20,537 nucleotides of DNA, taken from NCBI GenBank assembly GCA_900769665.1, contig CAAGHL010000063.1, positions 1-20,537 on the forward strand. Reading direction: 5' to 3'. This document shows positions 8,401 to 16,234 of this stretch, in pieces. Source of the DNA: Clostridia bacterium (GTDB lineage Bacteria > Bacillota > Clostridia > Christensenellales > CAG-314). The notes under the pieces were generated by a model, which was not told where the DNA came from, ran no database searches, and was given only the letters and a program-made list of their open reading frames with translations. Numbering within the stretch: position 1 is the first letter of the stretch; each line of letters starts with the position of its first letter. The translations under genes and the position numbers were made by a program.

Positions 8401-10498
8401 GGAAAACTCTTTCTGGTGTTGTGCGTGTACAGGCATGGAAAGCTTTGCCAAATTACCGCAATACATCTACTTTTCCACTGACGACTCGGTTACGGTAAAT
8501 ATGTTCATGCCCTCGACATACAAATGGGGCGATGTGGAAATCAGTCAAACCGAAGACATAAACACAACTCAACACGCAACTTTCACCGTAAAGGGTAACG
8601 GCACGTTTATGCTGAAACTCCGTATCCCCGATTGGGCGAAGGAAACTTCCGTCAAAATTAACGGACAGCCCGCCACACTGACGGCAAACAACGGATTTTA
8701 CGAAATTAACCGCACTTGGAATGACGGCGACACCGTGGAATACAACTTGCCTTTCAAGGTGGAAAAGGTCAAATTGCCCGGTTCGGAAAGAGACTACGCA
8801 TTGACATACGGCCCGTTGTTGCTTGTTGTAGACCTCGGTAACGAAGGCGTATTAGACGTAAGAGAGTCGCAAACCGACTTCGGCTCCGCCTACACCGGCA
8901 GTATATCCAAAACTATAATTCTCGAAACCGCCACACTGGAAGAAGCGTTGAACGTCCGCACCGAAAACGGTCAATTGTACGTTGACTTTGCAACGGCAAA
9001 CCAAGGAACGCTTGTGTTTAGACCGTTCAATCAACTGTTCCACAATCGCTACGGCGTGTACATGACCTACTACGACAGCATCGAGGACTACAAAAAACTT
9101 TATTATGTCGACGGCAACGAATTTTCGATTGACTTCGACAACAATGAAGATCTCAATCAACTTCAACAAAAACTAAACAGCAGCGACAGTCCGTTTGAAA
9201 TAAAAGGTAACGTGCTGGTAACGGGCGAAGGCGAAAGCAAACTGCTTAGCGGCTTAAACATCACAACCGACTTTTCAGTAGACGTAATTGTCGGCGGAAT
9301 TAACAAGCAGGCAAAATTCAATGCCGGCGTATATCTGTTTGCCAAAGACGCAACCGCCGCAAAAGATATGATACGTGCATACAACGTACAAGTCGTTCGC
9401 GAAGAAGCCGCCGATTACTACACCGTCAACTTGTTTAAGTTCAACTACGGCTACGCAGGAAGCCTTGCTTCGGCTAAACTGAAACTTGCCGACAACGGAT
9501 TGGTAAAACTGCATATCGCTGTGAAAAACGGCCGTGTAAAGGTATTTGTCGACGACGTAATGAATCCGATAATTGACTTGACTGTAGAAGAGGGATTTAT
9601 TACAGCGGATGGTTTCGACGTAGGTTTGCGTAGCAGAGTTCCCTCGACATTTAGCAAATTTGTGGTTACCAATGCGCAACTATCGGTAGGTACGTATACT
9701 CTTACCAAAACACTTGCCGCATGCGAAACGATCGGCACAAACTTTACTACTGACAGCTACGCAAGATTTGTTGCCGCCAAGACTGCCGCTCAACAAGTGC
9801 TTGCCAAAACCGACAAAACTCAAGCCGAAGTAAACGCCGCAACCACCGCTTTGAAAGAAGCATTGGACGGATTGGTAGAGTTGGTAGACACAACGGAATT
9901 GGAGTCGCTTGTAACGTTGACAAAATCGCTTGTAAAGCAACTGTACACGGCTGACAGCTTCGCTAAACTGGAACAAGCTCTTGCCGACATCGAGAAAGCA
10001 GACTTTGCAACCATCTCGCGCGCCGACTATGAAACTTTGTACAACACTTTGACGAAAGCTCTACTCGGATTGAAGGTTGACGAACAAGCCAAAAACGACT
10101 TTGTTGCGGACAGTCAAACTCATCAAACTGCCACGGCAAAGGAACAACTGAAAAATGTTCTAATATTGGCAAAATCAATTAAAGCAACCGACTACACCGC
10201 GGAAAGTTTCGACGCACTGAGTAAGGCAATCGAAACCGCAGAAAAAGTCCTCGGCAACGAACAGGCAACAAAGGCGCAATATAAGGAACAAATTGCGAGT
10301 TTGTCCACTGCTGCCAATCAACTTGTTGCAAAATCGGTCGAACCGCAACCCGAACCGCAACCACAACCACAACCACAACCCGAACCGCAACCCGAAAACA
10401 AAGGATGCGGAAGCGTTATCGGAAGCGTCGGACTCATGTCGCTAATAGCGTTTGTGGGCGTCGCGGCTATTGCGGTAGGCAGAAAGAAACGCGATTAG
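5486..10498 (+). CDS. Surface-anchored multidomain DUF1680 glycosidase, GH146-like (putative beta-L-arabinofuranosidase)
   Basis: Protein of 1,670 residues, exported and membrane-anchored. Layout: signal peptide 1-38 (cleavage likely after VSAA); two LamG/concanavalin-like modules about 40-275 and 284-493; an Ig-like module about 510-585; the DUF1680 catalytic (alpha/alpha)6 barrel plus beta-domains about 600-1205; a third LamG-like module about 1225-1400; three FIVAR-like helical repeats about 1403-1617; a Pro/Gln/Glu linker 1618-1638; and a C-terminal GCGS-hydrophobic stretch-RKKRD anchor 1640-1670. GH127/GH146 enzymes use a zinc-bound cysteine as nucleophile. Here SSETCCTYNMIKL gives E909 and C911, and FWCCACTGMES gives C978 and C979, matching the Glu, Cys, Cys-Cys set known from HypBA1. 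The LHANTTIPKFLGA and FWCCxxTGMES wording is closest to GH146. A secreted enzyme releasing beta-linked L-arabinofuranose from plant glycans is the best guess; the exact linkage is unknown. Ribosome binding site AGGAGG lies 8 bases before the ATG. Confidence 0.9.
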   Translation: MTQTRKISMFVLAVLLSVALLSALLIWGGENLEHVSAADSMIYSLNFADEGNRGKNTAGTSHADATIVSATGVDYVADAIQGKTAISFTSEGTRINYLTLPGSVMNNDSVTIAGWFYVSSSLPNWSRIAEVYVNNDNLMSIMPYAPNWYNGLHVYCKMNGQIVTGANNVENMFFGGGREGAAYNTPAFDGILPVYDGWTHYAYEFTKDGFKYYQNGQLTLSKEGDFTASKFFAESGNVVFGATFLDGTPDFTGKYADIRVYNKALSSDEIKSEYNFSYNDFLSASYDFESGTKDSVRGYDGTLCGNAQVKQAYDSTSNVLYLDGSAPDGNENRRTKTSMEIPIKLLSGHRQVSVSMDLYVDSECGSYSRAFAFETGKEQFFCLGAKWEGNPLNSFRFTTNNATSVVALDVNTAFNKWVNLTFTTDGNKAQVFVDGIPTATIDNFNYTDSIFWEGTSIFSIGKTAVWDDAPMKGAVDNIKIWQVALSETDVLKELGISDIADHKTAVDKVAEKFAINYDGDAATISLPSNAGEGVTVSYTFSGDAITSEGNVAHTNVPQEVIVTATFKRGDYQVSKNYTVTVNAKVIENPSIVNDSTLDAVKFNDSYYKGLMTTNLDYMMKLDKDRLLYNYRRIAGLDTKGAKSYGAWIAPEGGGSGQFETHYVIALAKASQTMPEYSYNGETVLQRLNYMVTAMRECQVAFAAKYPAEAGYLGAIIIDQYDALAEGRDHASDGSNIWVPWYFHHKTLEMALDVYNCAADESLRAVGLQILKDAADWTYNKMSSYTEDVRAKILVRREYGGMAEVLYQIYGVTKNVKHFKAAGYFEEKALLDNIHDNIDILKGLHANTTIPKFLGAAAAYEATGNEYYKTIAVNAFEMIFARCYVNGSTGRAEFWLDEKGTLTPSKDSSETCCTYNMIKLADYLYRWSGEKKYLDYIENAYQNHILASMAPDTGLKTYLTNMDFGYYKIYHTPENSFWCCACTGMESFAKLPQYIYFSTDDSVTVNMFMPSTYKWGDVEISQTEDINTTQHATFTVKGNGTFMLKLRIPDWAKETSVKINGQPATLTANNGFYEINRTWNDGDTVEYNLPFKVEKVKLPGSERDYALTYGPLLLVVDLGNEGVLDVRESQTDFGSAYTGSISKTIILETATLEEALNVRTENGQLYVDFATANQGTLVFRPFNQLFHNRYGVYMTYYDSIEDYKKLYYVDGNEFSIDFDNNEDLNQLQQKLNSSDSPFEIKGNVLVTGEGESKLLSGLNITTDFSVDVIVGGINKQAKFNAGVYLFAKDATAAKDMIRAYNVQVVREEAADYYTVNLFKFNYGYAGSLASAKLKLADNGLVKLHIAVKNGRVKVFVDDVMNPIIDLTVEEGFITADGFDVGLRSRVPSTFSKFVVTNAQLSVGTYTLTKTLAACETIGTNFTTDSYARFVAAKTAAQQVLAKTDKTQAEVNAATTALKEALDGLVELVDTTELESLVTLTKSLVKQLYTADSFAKLEQALADIEKADFATISRADYETLYNTLTKALLGLKVDEQAKNDFVADSQTHQTATAKEQLKNVLILAKSIKATDYTAESFDALSKAIETAEKVLGNEQATKAQYKEQIASLSTAANQLVAKSVEPQPEPQPQPQPQPEPQPENKGCGSVIGSVGLMSLIAFVGVAAIAVGRKKRD
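10340..10396 (+). repeat. Pro-Gln/Pro-Glu coding repeat in the wall-spanning linker
   Basis: A run of near-identical 6-base units (CCGCAA, CCACAA, CCCGAA) encodes alternating Pro with Gln or Glu between the last FIVAR-like repeat and the C-terminal anchor. Such stiff linkers carry a surface protein through the Gram-positive wall. The repeat is prone to slippage, so its length may vary between strains. Confidence 0.85.
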
Positions 10499-10635
10499 GC
10501 ACAAAGCAAACTTTGATACAAAACAACGAATCGGATATTCCGCACAAGAATTCTTCTAATCGAACCGAGCCTTGATTGTATCATCGCGAAAAAAAGCCAC
10601 CACAAAACAATTAAGATACAATATTTCCGCAAAGT

Positions 10636-10677
10636 AAAACACTCTCTCGGATGACAATTCCGAGAGCGTGTTTTTTT
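10636..10677 (+). terminator. Intrinsic terminator of the large enzyme gene
   Basis: A 13-base-pair stem with one mismatch (10639-10651 with 10659-10671, loop TGACAAT) is followed by a run of seven T residues. It lies about 140 bases after the TAG stop at 10498. The gap between stop and hairpin shows no other gene. It defines the gene as a single transcription unit. Confidence 0.92.
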
Positions 10678-10785
10678 GTATTCCGTTTTACGCCCGCCAA
10701 ACTCTTTTACAAAGGGAAATGTAACAAAAAAATCAATACGTATCCTAATTTTGTTGCGGGGGAAGGATTTGTCAGTTCGCTGTCT

Positions 10786-10861
10786 TTGCGACGGTAATCT
10801 TGTTATGAATAGAAGCATTGGACACAAAACCGAGTTCGTTTTCCGTCCAGCCGTTGCGACG
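10786..10861. repeat. 8-base direct repeat TTGCGACG flanking the GxGYxYP gene fragment
   Basis: TTGCGACG occurs at 10786-10793 and again at 10854-10861, exactly bracketing the short segment homologous to the intact GxGYxYP gene. The right copy is also one arm of a 7-base inverted repeat (GTTGCGA 10853-10859, TCGCAAC 10870-10876). The placement looks like a target-site duplication or a microhomology junction, but an 8-base match can also arise by chance. Confidence 0.5.
10787..10852 (-). pseudogene. 22-codon fragment of a second GxGYxYP-family gene
   Basis: The minus strand reads GWTENELGFVSN followed by ASIHNKITVA, identical in all 22 residues to residues 247-268 of the intact GxGYxYP protein encoded at 13580-16225 (matching DNA at 15422-15487). 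By eye 59 of 66 bases match, and all 7 differences fall at third codon positions and are silent. Outside this stretch the similarity stops; a TGA follows five codons later. The silent-only pattern says the source diverged while still a working gene, so this is a sliver of a paralogue or of a relative's gene. It lies between two terminator hairpins in the gap of the convergent units. Confidence 0.8.
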
Positions 10862-10904
10862 CACAGCTTTCGCAACACCGTTAGACTCCTTTACGCAAGC
10901 AAAA

Positions 10905-10932
10905 CCCGACATTCGAAGCCTCGAATGTCGGG
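10905..10932 (-). terminator. Perfect hairpin ending the minus-strand operon
   Basis: CCCGACATTCGA and TCGAATGTCGGG form a perfect 12-base-pair stem around a 4-base loop. It is 43 bases past the stop codon of the GH127-like gene on the minus strand. After the stem the minus strand reads TTTTGCTTG, a short U-tract; the plus-strand side reads AATTTTC, so the element may work in both directions. Confidence 0.8.
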
Positions 10933-10975
10933 AATTTTCACATACGTATTGATATTTCGTCTAAATTTTGTTCAC

Positions 10976-13576
10976 TTATGCAAGGCTTTGGAAATACCAA
11001 TATTGCATATCGTGAGAGTGATCTTCCCACATATACGTGTCCAAAGTAATATCATGTACCGTCAGCAATTTGCCGTATTTGCCCTCGATCTTGTAGCGGT
11101 TCAGTCCGACTTCCTTCAACCTAAACAATTGTGTGTCGTCGTCTCCGCCGATAAGCGCCGCACCGTTTATTGTGTAGCCGTTGCCGTTGACGGTAAGGTA
11201 CGTGTTTGTCTTGACATCCAGTATCCTGTACCAACCGTCTTTGCCGTCTACGGGTTCAAACTTCCAAGCAAAGTTAGCAAGTACATTTTTGTCCTGACTA
11301 TCTTTGTAGGCTTGCGCCGTTTTTAGCACGTTGTCGATAAATATGTTTGGGCTACCGCCGTCCCAACATGCGCGCACCACCACGCTTTGGGACAAATCGA
11401 CCGTCCAATAATCTCTTGTGGGTATCCACAAACACATTATACTTTCGTCGCTTTGCGTCTTGCCTGCCGAACCATAGTCCACCAACGTGATGTAGCCGTC
11501 AGCCGTTTTTACTTTCAATCCCGTCTGATTACGGAAGTTTACTTCCGTCAATTCAGTTTGCAATTTGCCGTTCGTTTCCGCAAATGTAACAGGCTTAAAT
11601 ATTTCGTCGCCCTCTATGCGTCTGTCGCGAGCGAATACCAATGGCCCACGCTTGACAACAACGTTGTATTGTGCGTTAGAGTTGCTACAATCTGCGCTGC
11701 CATGTATCAAATACGCAGACATATCGAAAGACAACTCCACTTTGTCACCACTCGTCCACTGACGATTGATTGTGCAATAACTGCCTGCATTTACGTTTTT
11801 AATCACGACGCCGTTAACCTTGACGGTCGTAGTCTTGCTCCAATCGGGGATACGGAATCGGATAGCAAAGCTTTCCTTTTGCGCAAGCGACAATCGCACC
11901 GAAACATTGCCATTGTCGGGCAATTCGGAGTCTACAAGCAGTTTTACTTCTTTGTCTTGCGGCGTGGTTGCCGTTACAGTACCGGGCAAATACAAGTTTA
12001 CGCTAAGTCCCGCAGCATTTGTCATAACCGCCAAGCGAGGTGCCAATCCGAGTGCAGAGTGTCCCATTGCCACGCAACAACTGTAAAACCTGTCGAGAAC
12101 GTGGGAGCCGCCGCTGTACGTTGTTGTTTTTGCCGTAGTAGCAAGCGGATTGTAACTGAAGAAAGGCAACCCCCAGTGCAAGTCATAGTCCACGGTAGCC
12201 ATTACTATGTTGTAGTAAGCTTTTTCAAAGATGTTTACCGCTTCCACAATGTCAAATACACGGTAAATTTTGTAAGCATATCTCAGCCATACCACAAGCG
12301 CGCAATTTTCCTGCATGCGTCCGAGGTTGGACGGATTGGCTTGTTCCACAACGGCGTTGTTTGCTTCCTCTACGTCGGTAGCAACGCCGCCTGTTTCGGT
12401 AATTTCGCTAGCCTTGACAACTTCGTAGTAATTCAATGCCAATGTCTTTGCACGTTGGTTACCCGTCAACATGTAGTACATCAAGATGCCGTCAAAGAAA
12501 TTGGTTACTTCGTACACCTTTCTGCAACCCCACATGTAAAAGGGCGTTTTCAGTTCGGCATCTTCCAAAATGGTACGACCTGCCGACGAACGCATGGAAC
12601 TACCGCCCGTGCCGATAAGATACTCGGCATAGTCAAGGTATTTTTGTTCTTTGGTCACGCAGTAAACCGACAAATACGCTTGCAAAATACGGCTACTGGG
12701 TAACCCTCCCCAGTCGGGAGAGGTGGACAAAATGTCGATTTTGCCTTCGCCGACACGTTCCATTACGTAGTCGAGTTGTAATTTGCAGGATTCGACGATT
12801 TGCGTCTTCAACGCCTCGTCCTTACATACGGAATAAAAGTGCAACAAACCCATTACCGCATAACTACGTCCCCACAATTCCCATCCGCGAAACTCGTTAC
12901 TTCTGTCTAGTGTAGCAAGACGTCCGTCCTCTTCCTGCGCGGTAAGTAGTCTGCGCGTGCTGTTTTCCATAATGGCGTACAACTCTTCGTCCAATGTGTA
13001 ACGATAGCTCAACACTGCGCTACGCATTGTCTTTCCCCAAAATTCACCACGGTAACCGCCGTCGTTGTCAAGGTGTTCCACAAATGCGTCCTCAAAGTCT
13101 TTCAGCAAGTCGGCATCTTTGGATTGATGTTCTGTAACGAAACGCAAGGCGTAATCGAAATCTCCGCTGTAATCCCACGAACCGTCGCCAAGCACCATAT
13201 TGGCAAATATGCTGTCGGTTTTTACATCGACACTTCCGCTAATCTTCACTTTGTTACTCCTAACGGAATCCTCCGTTGTTGTTCCGTTTCCTTTTGCAAT
13301 GACGTATACTTCGTGCTCGCCGCTGAGCGTTGTTACGTAGTACGTCGTATTGACAGTGTCGGCAAGCGTTCCGTCGATGTACACGTCGTAACCTGCGGCA
13401 TTTTCGATTGCGTTCCAACTGACGGTTTGTCCGTTGCCTACAACCATAGGAGAGGCAAGCCTTGTCTTTGTCGGATCGTCGGGTTTGTTGTTGTCCGTCG
13501 GCGTACAAGCAAACAATGCCGAACAGCACATCACCGCAACAAGGGCGACTGCAAAAATCTTAATAAGTTTGTTCAT
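10976..13576 (-). CDS. DUF1680 (GH127-like) lipoprotein with trefoil-like C-terminus
   Basis: Protein of 866 residues, probably a cell-surface lipoprotein: the signal peptide ends in the lipobox LFAC with C24 as the lipidated residue. Then come a Fibronectin III-like module about 40-115, a DUF1680 six-hairpin catalytic region about 130-700, and a ricin-like beta-trefoil domain about 755-866 (WKFEPV, YRILDV, YLTVNGNG). The DUF1680 zinc and nucleophile set seems kept: QENC gives E423 and C425, and FYSCCVAMG gives C500 and C501. The surrounding sequence differs greatly from the GH146-like protein on the opposite strand, so a different linkage or substrate is likely; the acid/base residue could not be placed. 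It is last in the minus-strand operon. The start lies 3 bases after the preceding stop, and its GGAG ribosome binding site overlaps the last codons of that gene, so translation is coupled. Confidence 0.85.
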   Translation of the reverse strand: MNKLIKIFAVALVAVMCCSALFACTPTDNNKPDDPTKTRLASPMVVGNGQTVSWNAIENAAGYDVYIDGTLADTVNTTYYVTTLSGEHEVYVIAKGNGTTTEDSVRSNKVKISGSVDVKTDSIFANMVLGDGSWDYSGDFDYALRFVTEHQSKDADLLKDFEDAFVEHLDNDGGYRGEFWGKTMRSAVLSYRYTLDEELYAIMENSTRRLLTAQEEDGRLATLDRSNEFRGWELWGRSYAVMGLLHFYSVCKDEALKTQIVESCKLQLDYVMERVGEGKIDILSTSPDWGGLPSSRILQAYLSVYCVTKEQKYLDYAEYLIGTGGSSMRSSAGRTILEDAELKTPFYMWGCRKVYEVTNFFDGILMYYMLTGNQRAKTLALNYYEVVKASEITETGGVATDVEEANNAVVEQANPSNLGRMQENCALVVWLRYAYKIYRVFDIVEAVNIFEKAYYNIVMATVDYDLHWGLPFFSYNPLATTAKTTTYSGGSHVLDRFYSCCVAMGHSALGLAPRLAVMTNAAGLSVNLYLPGTVTATTPQDKEVKLLVDSELPDNGNVSVRLSLAQKESFAIRFRIPDWSKTTTVKVNGVVIKNVNAGSYCTINRQWTSGDKVELSFDMSAYLIHGSADCSNSNAQYNVVVKRGPLVFARDRRIEGDEIFKPVTFAETNGKLQTELTEVNFRNQTGLKVKTADGYITLVDYGSAGKTQSDESIMCLWIPTRDYWTVDLSQSVVVRACWDGGSPNIFIDNVLKTAQAYKDSQDKNVLANFAWKFEPVDGKDGWYRILDVKTNTYLTVNGNGYTINGAALIGGDDDTQLFRLKEVGLNRYKIEGKYGKLLTVHDITLDTYMWEDHSHDMQYWYFQSLA

Positions 13577-13579
13577 AGT

Positions 13580-16225
13580 TTACTCCACTGTAATACGAGA
13601 AATGCAAATATGCCTGCCGACAACGCCGTTGACTGCGATGCTGACGATTTGCACTTCATTTAGTTGTCCGTTGTTGTACGCCGATATATCAAACGTGTAG
13701 TAACCGTATTCCTCGTTGTTGCCGACTTCCACGTAGTCAACCACACCCGATTTGACACGCACGACGTTACCGTTAATCTTGACATACACGTAGCCTACTT
13801 TGTCCTGCTCTTCGAAGCTCGGACGTTTGAAACGGCGCATGTACACCTTCAACGTGTTGCCGTTAATTAGAATTTTGTTGTGAATTTCGGCATTTTCCGA
13901 TTCGAGGCAAATACCTTCCTTGTGACGAGCCGTAACGCCCGACTTGCTCCAATAAGTGGCAAGATCGATTGTCGACCAATCGGTAATGTTGCCGACTTCG
14001 CGTTCCTTTTCGCATATTTCCAACTGCGAAATCGTCACCACCTCGCCGCTACCGTCGCCCGTATCGTCCTGTTCGAGCGATATCGCCACGGTTTTGCCGA
14101 CAAACGCCGATAAATCGTACAAATACAAGAAAGGCGAATTTCCGTCAATCTTGTACCAGCCGTAATTGTCAAGGGATTTTTCGTAACTTTTGCTTGCAAG
14201 TACCGTCGATACGAGCTTTCCGTCAACTTGTTCAAGCACACGCACACGGAAATTTACATCGCAGTTGGAGGAACCGTTGGCATACAAACACATCAGCTTA
14301 TCCTTTTCGCCAAGTGTAAACTTGTTTACCGTCCAAGAGTTAGGCATAGGATCGACAACGTCGTTGAGGTCACTGCCGTCCAACTTGATACCATCGGTGC
14401 TGTACCCTGCAAAGTCGTACTCCAAGCCTCCGTTACCGAACTTCCATTTGTAGCCGATGCGCTCGCCGTCCACGAAGTCAAACTTGCGAGTTTCGTCTAC
14501 GGGCAACTTGTCTATATCCGAGTAATCGTATTGTTCGGACGAGATTTGACACAAATCATTGTCTGCAATGTCGCTAGGAGCAATATCGTCAAGACGCTCT
14601 TTGTCGGTGTGAGGCACGTTGTCCGATACGAGTTGCAACAGTTGGTCTACGGTTACCAGTTCCACATCCTCGTCGAGGTAGTCGACAAAGCGATTGATGT
14701 AATCCATCGAGCCGATGGACCAAGCATGTGCCAACACAACGGTGTAGCCCTCTATCGAAGTCGGATCCACCTTGTAGGAGTTGATACGTTGCGCAACGCG
14801 CTCGACAAAACCGTAGTACTTGTTTGTTTCGTCCTGTCCAGCAATACGCCACAACGTTTCGCGAGCGGCAACAAACGGCTTGTCGTTGACCCAATAAACG
14901 CCGCCTGCGCCTTCGATGTACATATTACCTACGCTCCACACGCCGCCCTTGACACTGTCGTACTTGGCAAGGTCGTTTAACGAATCCTTGTTGATTGCGT
15001 TGTCCAACAAATTGAGGTAACTTAGGTTTTCGGCGTTCATGTAGCTTGCGGTAATTTGTGCGTAGTGCGCTAACGACTCGTCGCTAAACTCCGTCATATT
15101 GACGTACCCTACGCCCGACGGACCTGCGATAAAGTAATCGTTTGGCGTAGCGTTGCCGTACAAGTACTTGAGCGTTTGCGGCGACAGATTGTACAATCCG
15201 GGCGCAATAGTCCACGTCACGGGGAAATTGCCGCGTTTATCCGACCCGAAGAAGCGTTGCTCGGTAGCAAAGCCGTTGTTCATCCATTGCACGTTGTCGC
15301 CGTCGGACATTACGATTGCAACGTAGTGTTTGTTTTGTTTGGTGAGTTTGGGACGTTGCACATTGGCAAGAGGACCCGATTCCAACCCGGAATACAACGA
15401 CAAATTGCTTGACCAGTCGGCGGCTACGGTAATCTTATTGTGAATAGAAGCATTGGACACAAACCCCAGTTCGTTTTCCGTCCAACCGAGCACGGGCGCG
15501 CAATCGTCAGCCCAAGCAAATATGTCGGAAGTAACGTTACTTCCGTCGTAGTAGTCACCGTAGAAACACATTGCGCCTGCCGCCACTGCGTAGTCGCGAA
15601 GCGTCCACTTTTTGGGGTTTTGGTGTACAAGTACGGACGTAGTAAGCTTGTTTTTGTACTCTGTAAAGATTTCTTCGGTGTTGCTTTCGCAGACATCCTT
15701 CTTCTTGGTAAGTCCCAATTGTTGGGCCTTACTTTCCAAACTTTCGCTTACTATAAGGTACTTGTCCGCACCTGCGACGGTGGTTGCGTAGTTGACGCTT
15801 TGGTCTAGTTGCGATACGCCCTTTTCGTTAGTGGAACGATACAGTACGTAGCCGTTGTCGGCAATGTAGGGAAGGAACATCTCCACCAACTGCCAAGGAT
15901 CGCTCACCTTGACAATTTTTGCGCCGTAGTCGTCGGTAAGCATTTGCTTCCAAACTTTACTTTCGCCCGAATACGCCACATAAATTGCAGCGGAAGTCTT
16001 GGCGACGATTCCTTGCAAAGAAGACAGCATTTCCAACTCCATACCGCTCAAACCATTGGAATCTATCTCGTAGACCACTTCCGCAACGGACGGCGTTTGC
16101 CAAAACAAATCCGTCTCGGTATACTTCGGGGCGTCGTCCGATGGGGTTTTGTCACATGCAACCAATCCGAAAACGGCGGCTACAAACAGTACTGCGCATG
16201 CGACAAGTGCTAATTTTCTGTTCAT
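13580..16225 (-). CDS. GxGYxYP-family lipoprotein, putative glycoside hydrolase
   Basis: Protein of 881 residues with a lipoprotein signal peptide ending in LVAC (C24). Residues about 40-530 match the GxGYxYP family (N- and C-terminal parts): MSDGDNVQW at 306-314, GPSGVGYVNM at 368-377, and late aromatic motifs such as LAHAWSIGSMDY. The name-giving motif is altered: GxGY is kept but the YP positions are Asn-Met. The rest (about 570-881) looks like two beta-sandwich modules that could bind carbohydrate (WKFGNGGLEYDF and WSTIDLATYWSKSG regions). The family is annotated only as putative glycoside hydrolase, and I know of no settled activity. A GAGG site lies 5 bases before the ATG. It sits between the trefoil lipoprotein and the GH127-like lipoprotein, pointing to a role in surface glycan breakdown. 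Confidence 0.82.
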   Translation of the reverse strand: MNRKLALVACAVLFVAAVFGLVACDKTPSDDAPKYTETDLFWQTPSVAEVVYEIDSNGLSGMELEMLSSLQGIVAKTSAAIYVAYSGESKVWKQMLTDDYGAKIVKVSDPWQLVEMFLPYIADNGYVLYRSTNEKGVSQLDQSVNYATTVAGADKYLIVSESLESKAQQLGLTKKKDVCESNTEEIFTEYKNKLTTSVLVHQNPKKWTLRDYAVAAGAMCFYGDYYDGSNVTSDIFAWADDCAPVLGWTENELGFVSNASIHNKITVAADWSSNLSLYSGLESGPLANVQRPKLTKQNKHYVAIVMSDGDNVQWMNNGFATEQRFFGSDKRGNFPVTWTIAPGLYNLSPQTLKYLYGNATPNDYFIAGPSGVGYVNMTEFSDESLAHYAQITASYMNAENLSYLNLLDNAINKDSLNDLAKYDSVKGGVWSVGNMYIEGAGGVYWVNDKPFVAARETLWRIAGQDETNKYYGFVERVAQRINSYKVDPTSIEGYTVVLAHAWSIGSMDYINRFVDYLDEDVELVTVDQLLQLVSDNVPHTDKERLDDIAPSDIADNDLCQISSEQYDYSDIDKLPVDETRKFDFVDGERIGYKWKFGNGGLEYDFAGYSTDGIKLDGSDLNDVVDPMPNSWTVNKFTLGEKDKLMCLYANGSSNCDVNFRVRVLEQVDGKLVSTVLASKSYEKSLDNYGWYKIDGNSPFLYLYDLSAFVGKTVAISLEQDDTGDGSGEVVTISQLEICEKEREVGNITDWSTIDLATYWSKSGVTARHKEGICLESENAEIHNKILINGNTLKVYMRRFKRPSFEEQDKVGYVYVKINGNVVRVKSGVVDYVEVGNNEEYGYYTFDISAYNNGQLNEVQIVSIAVNGVVGRHICISRITVE

Positions 16226-16234
16226 GGTAACCTC

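Noticed and set aside
10340..10396. Short tandem units that might suggest a CRISPR or regulatory repeat
   Set aside because: The units are in frame and encode the Pro/Gln/Glu linker of the anchored enzyme; there are no spacers.
10495..10878. 127-codon open frame on the minus strand in the gap between the convergent units
   Set aside because: It runs straight through the terminator hairpin, has no ribosome binding site, reads the GxGYxYP fragment in the wrong frame, and its product looks like no known protein.
11387..12703. 438-codon plus-strand open frame inside the GH127-like gene
   Set aside because: It is antisense to a well-supported lipoprotein enzyme, has no ribosome binding site and no recognisable domain.
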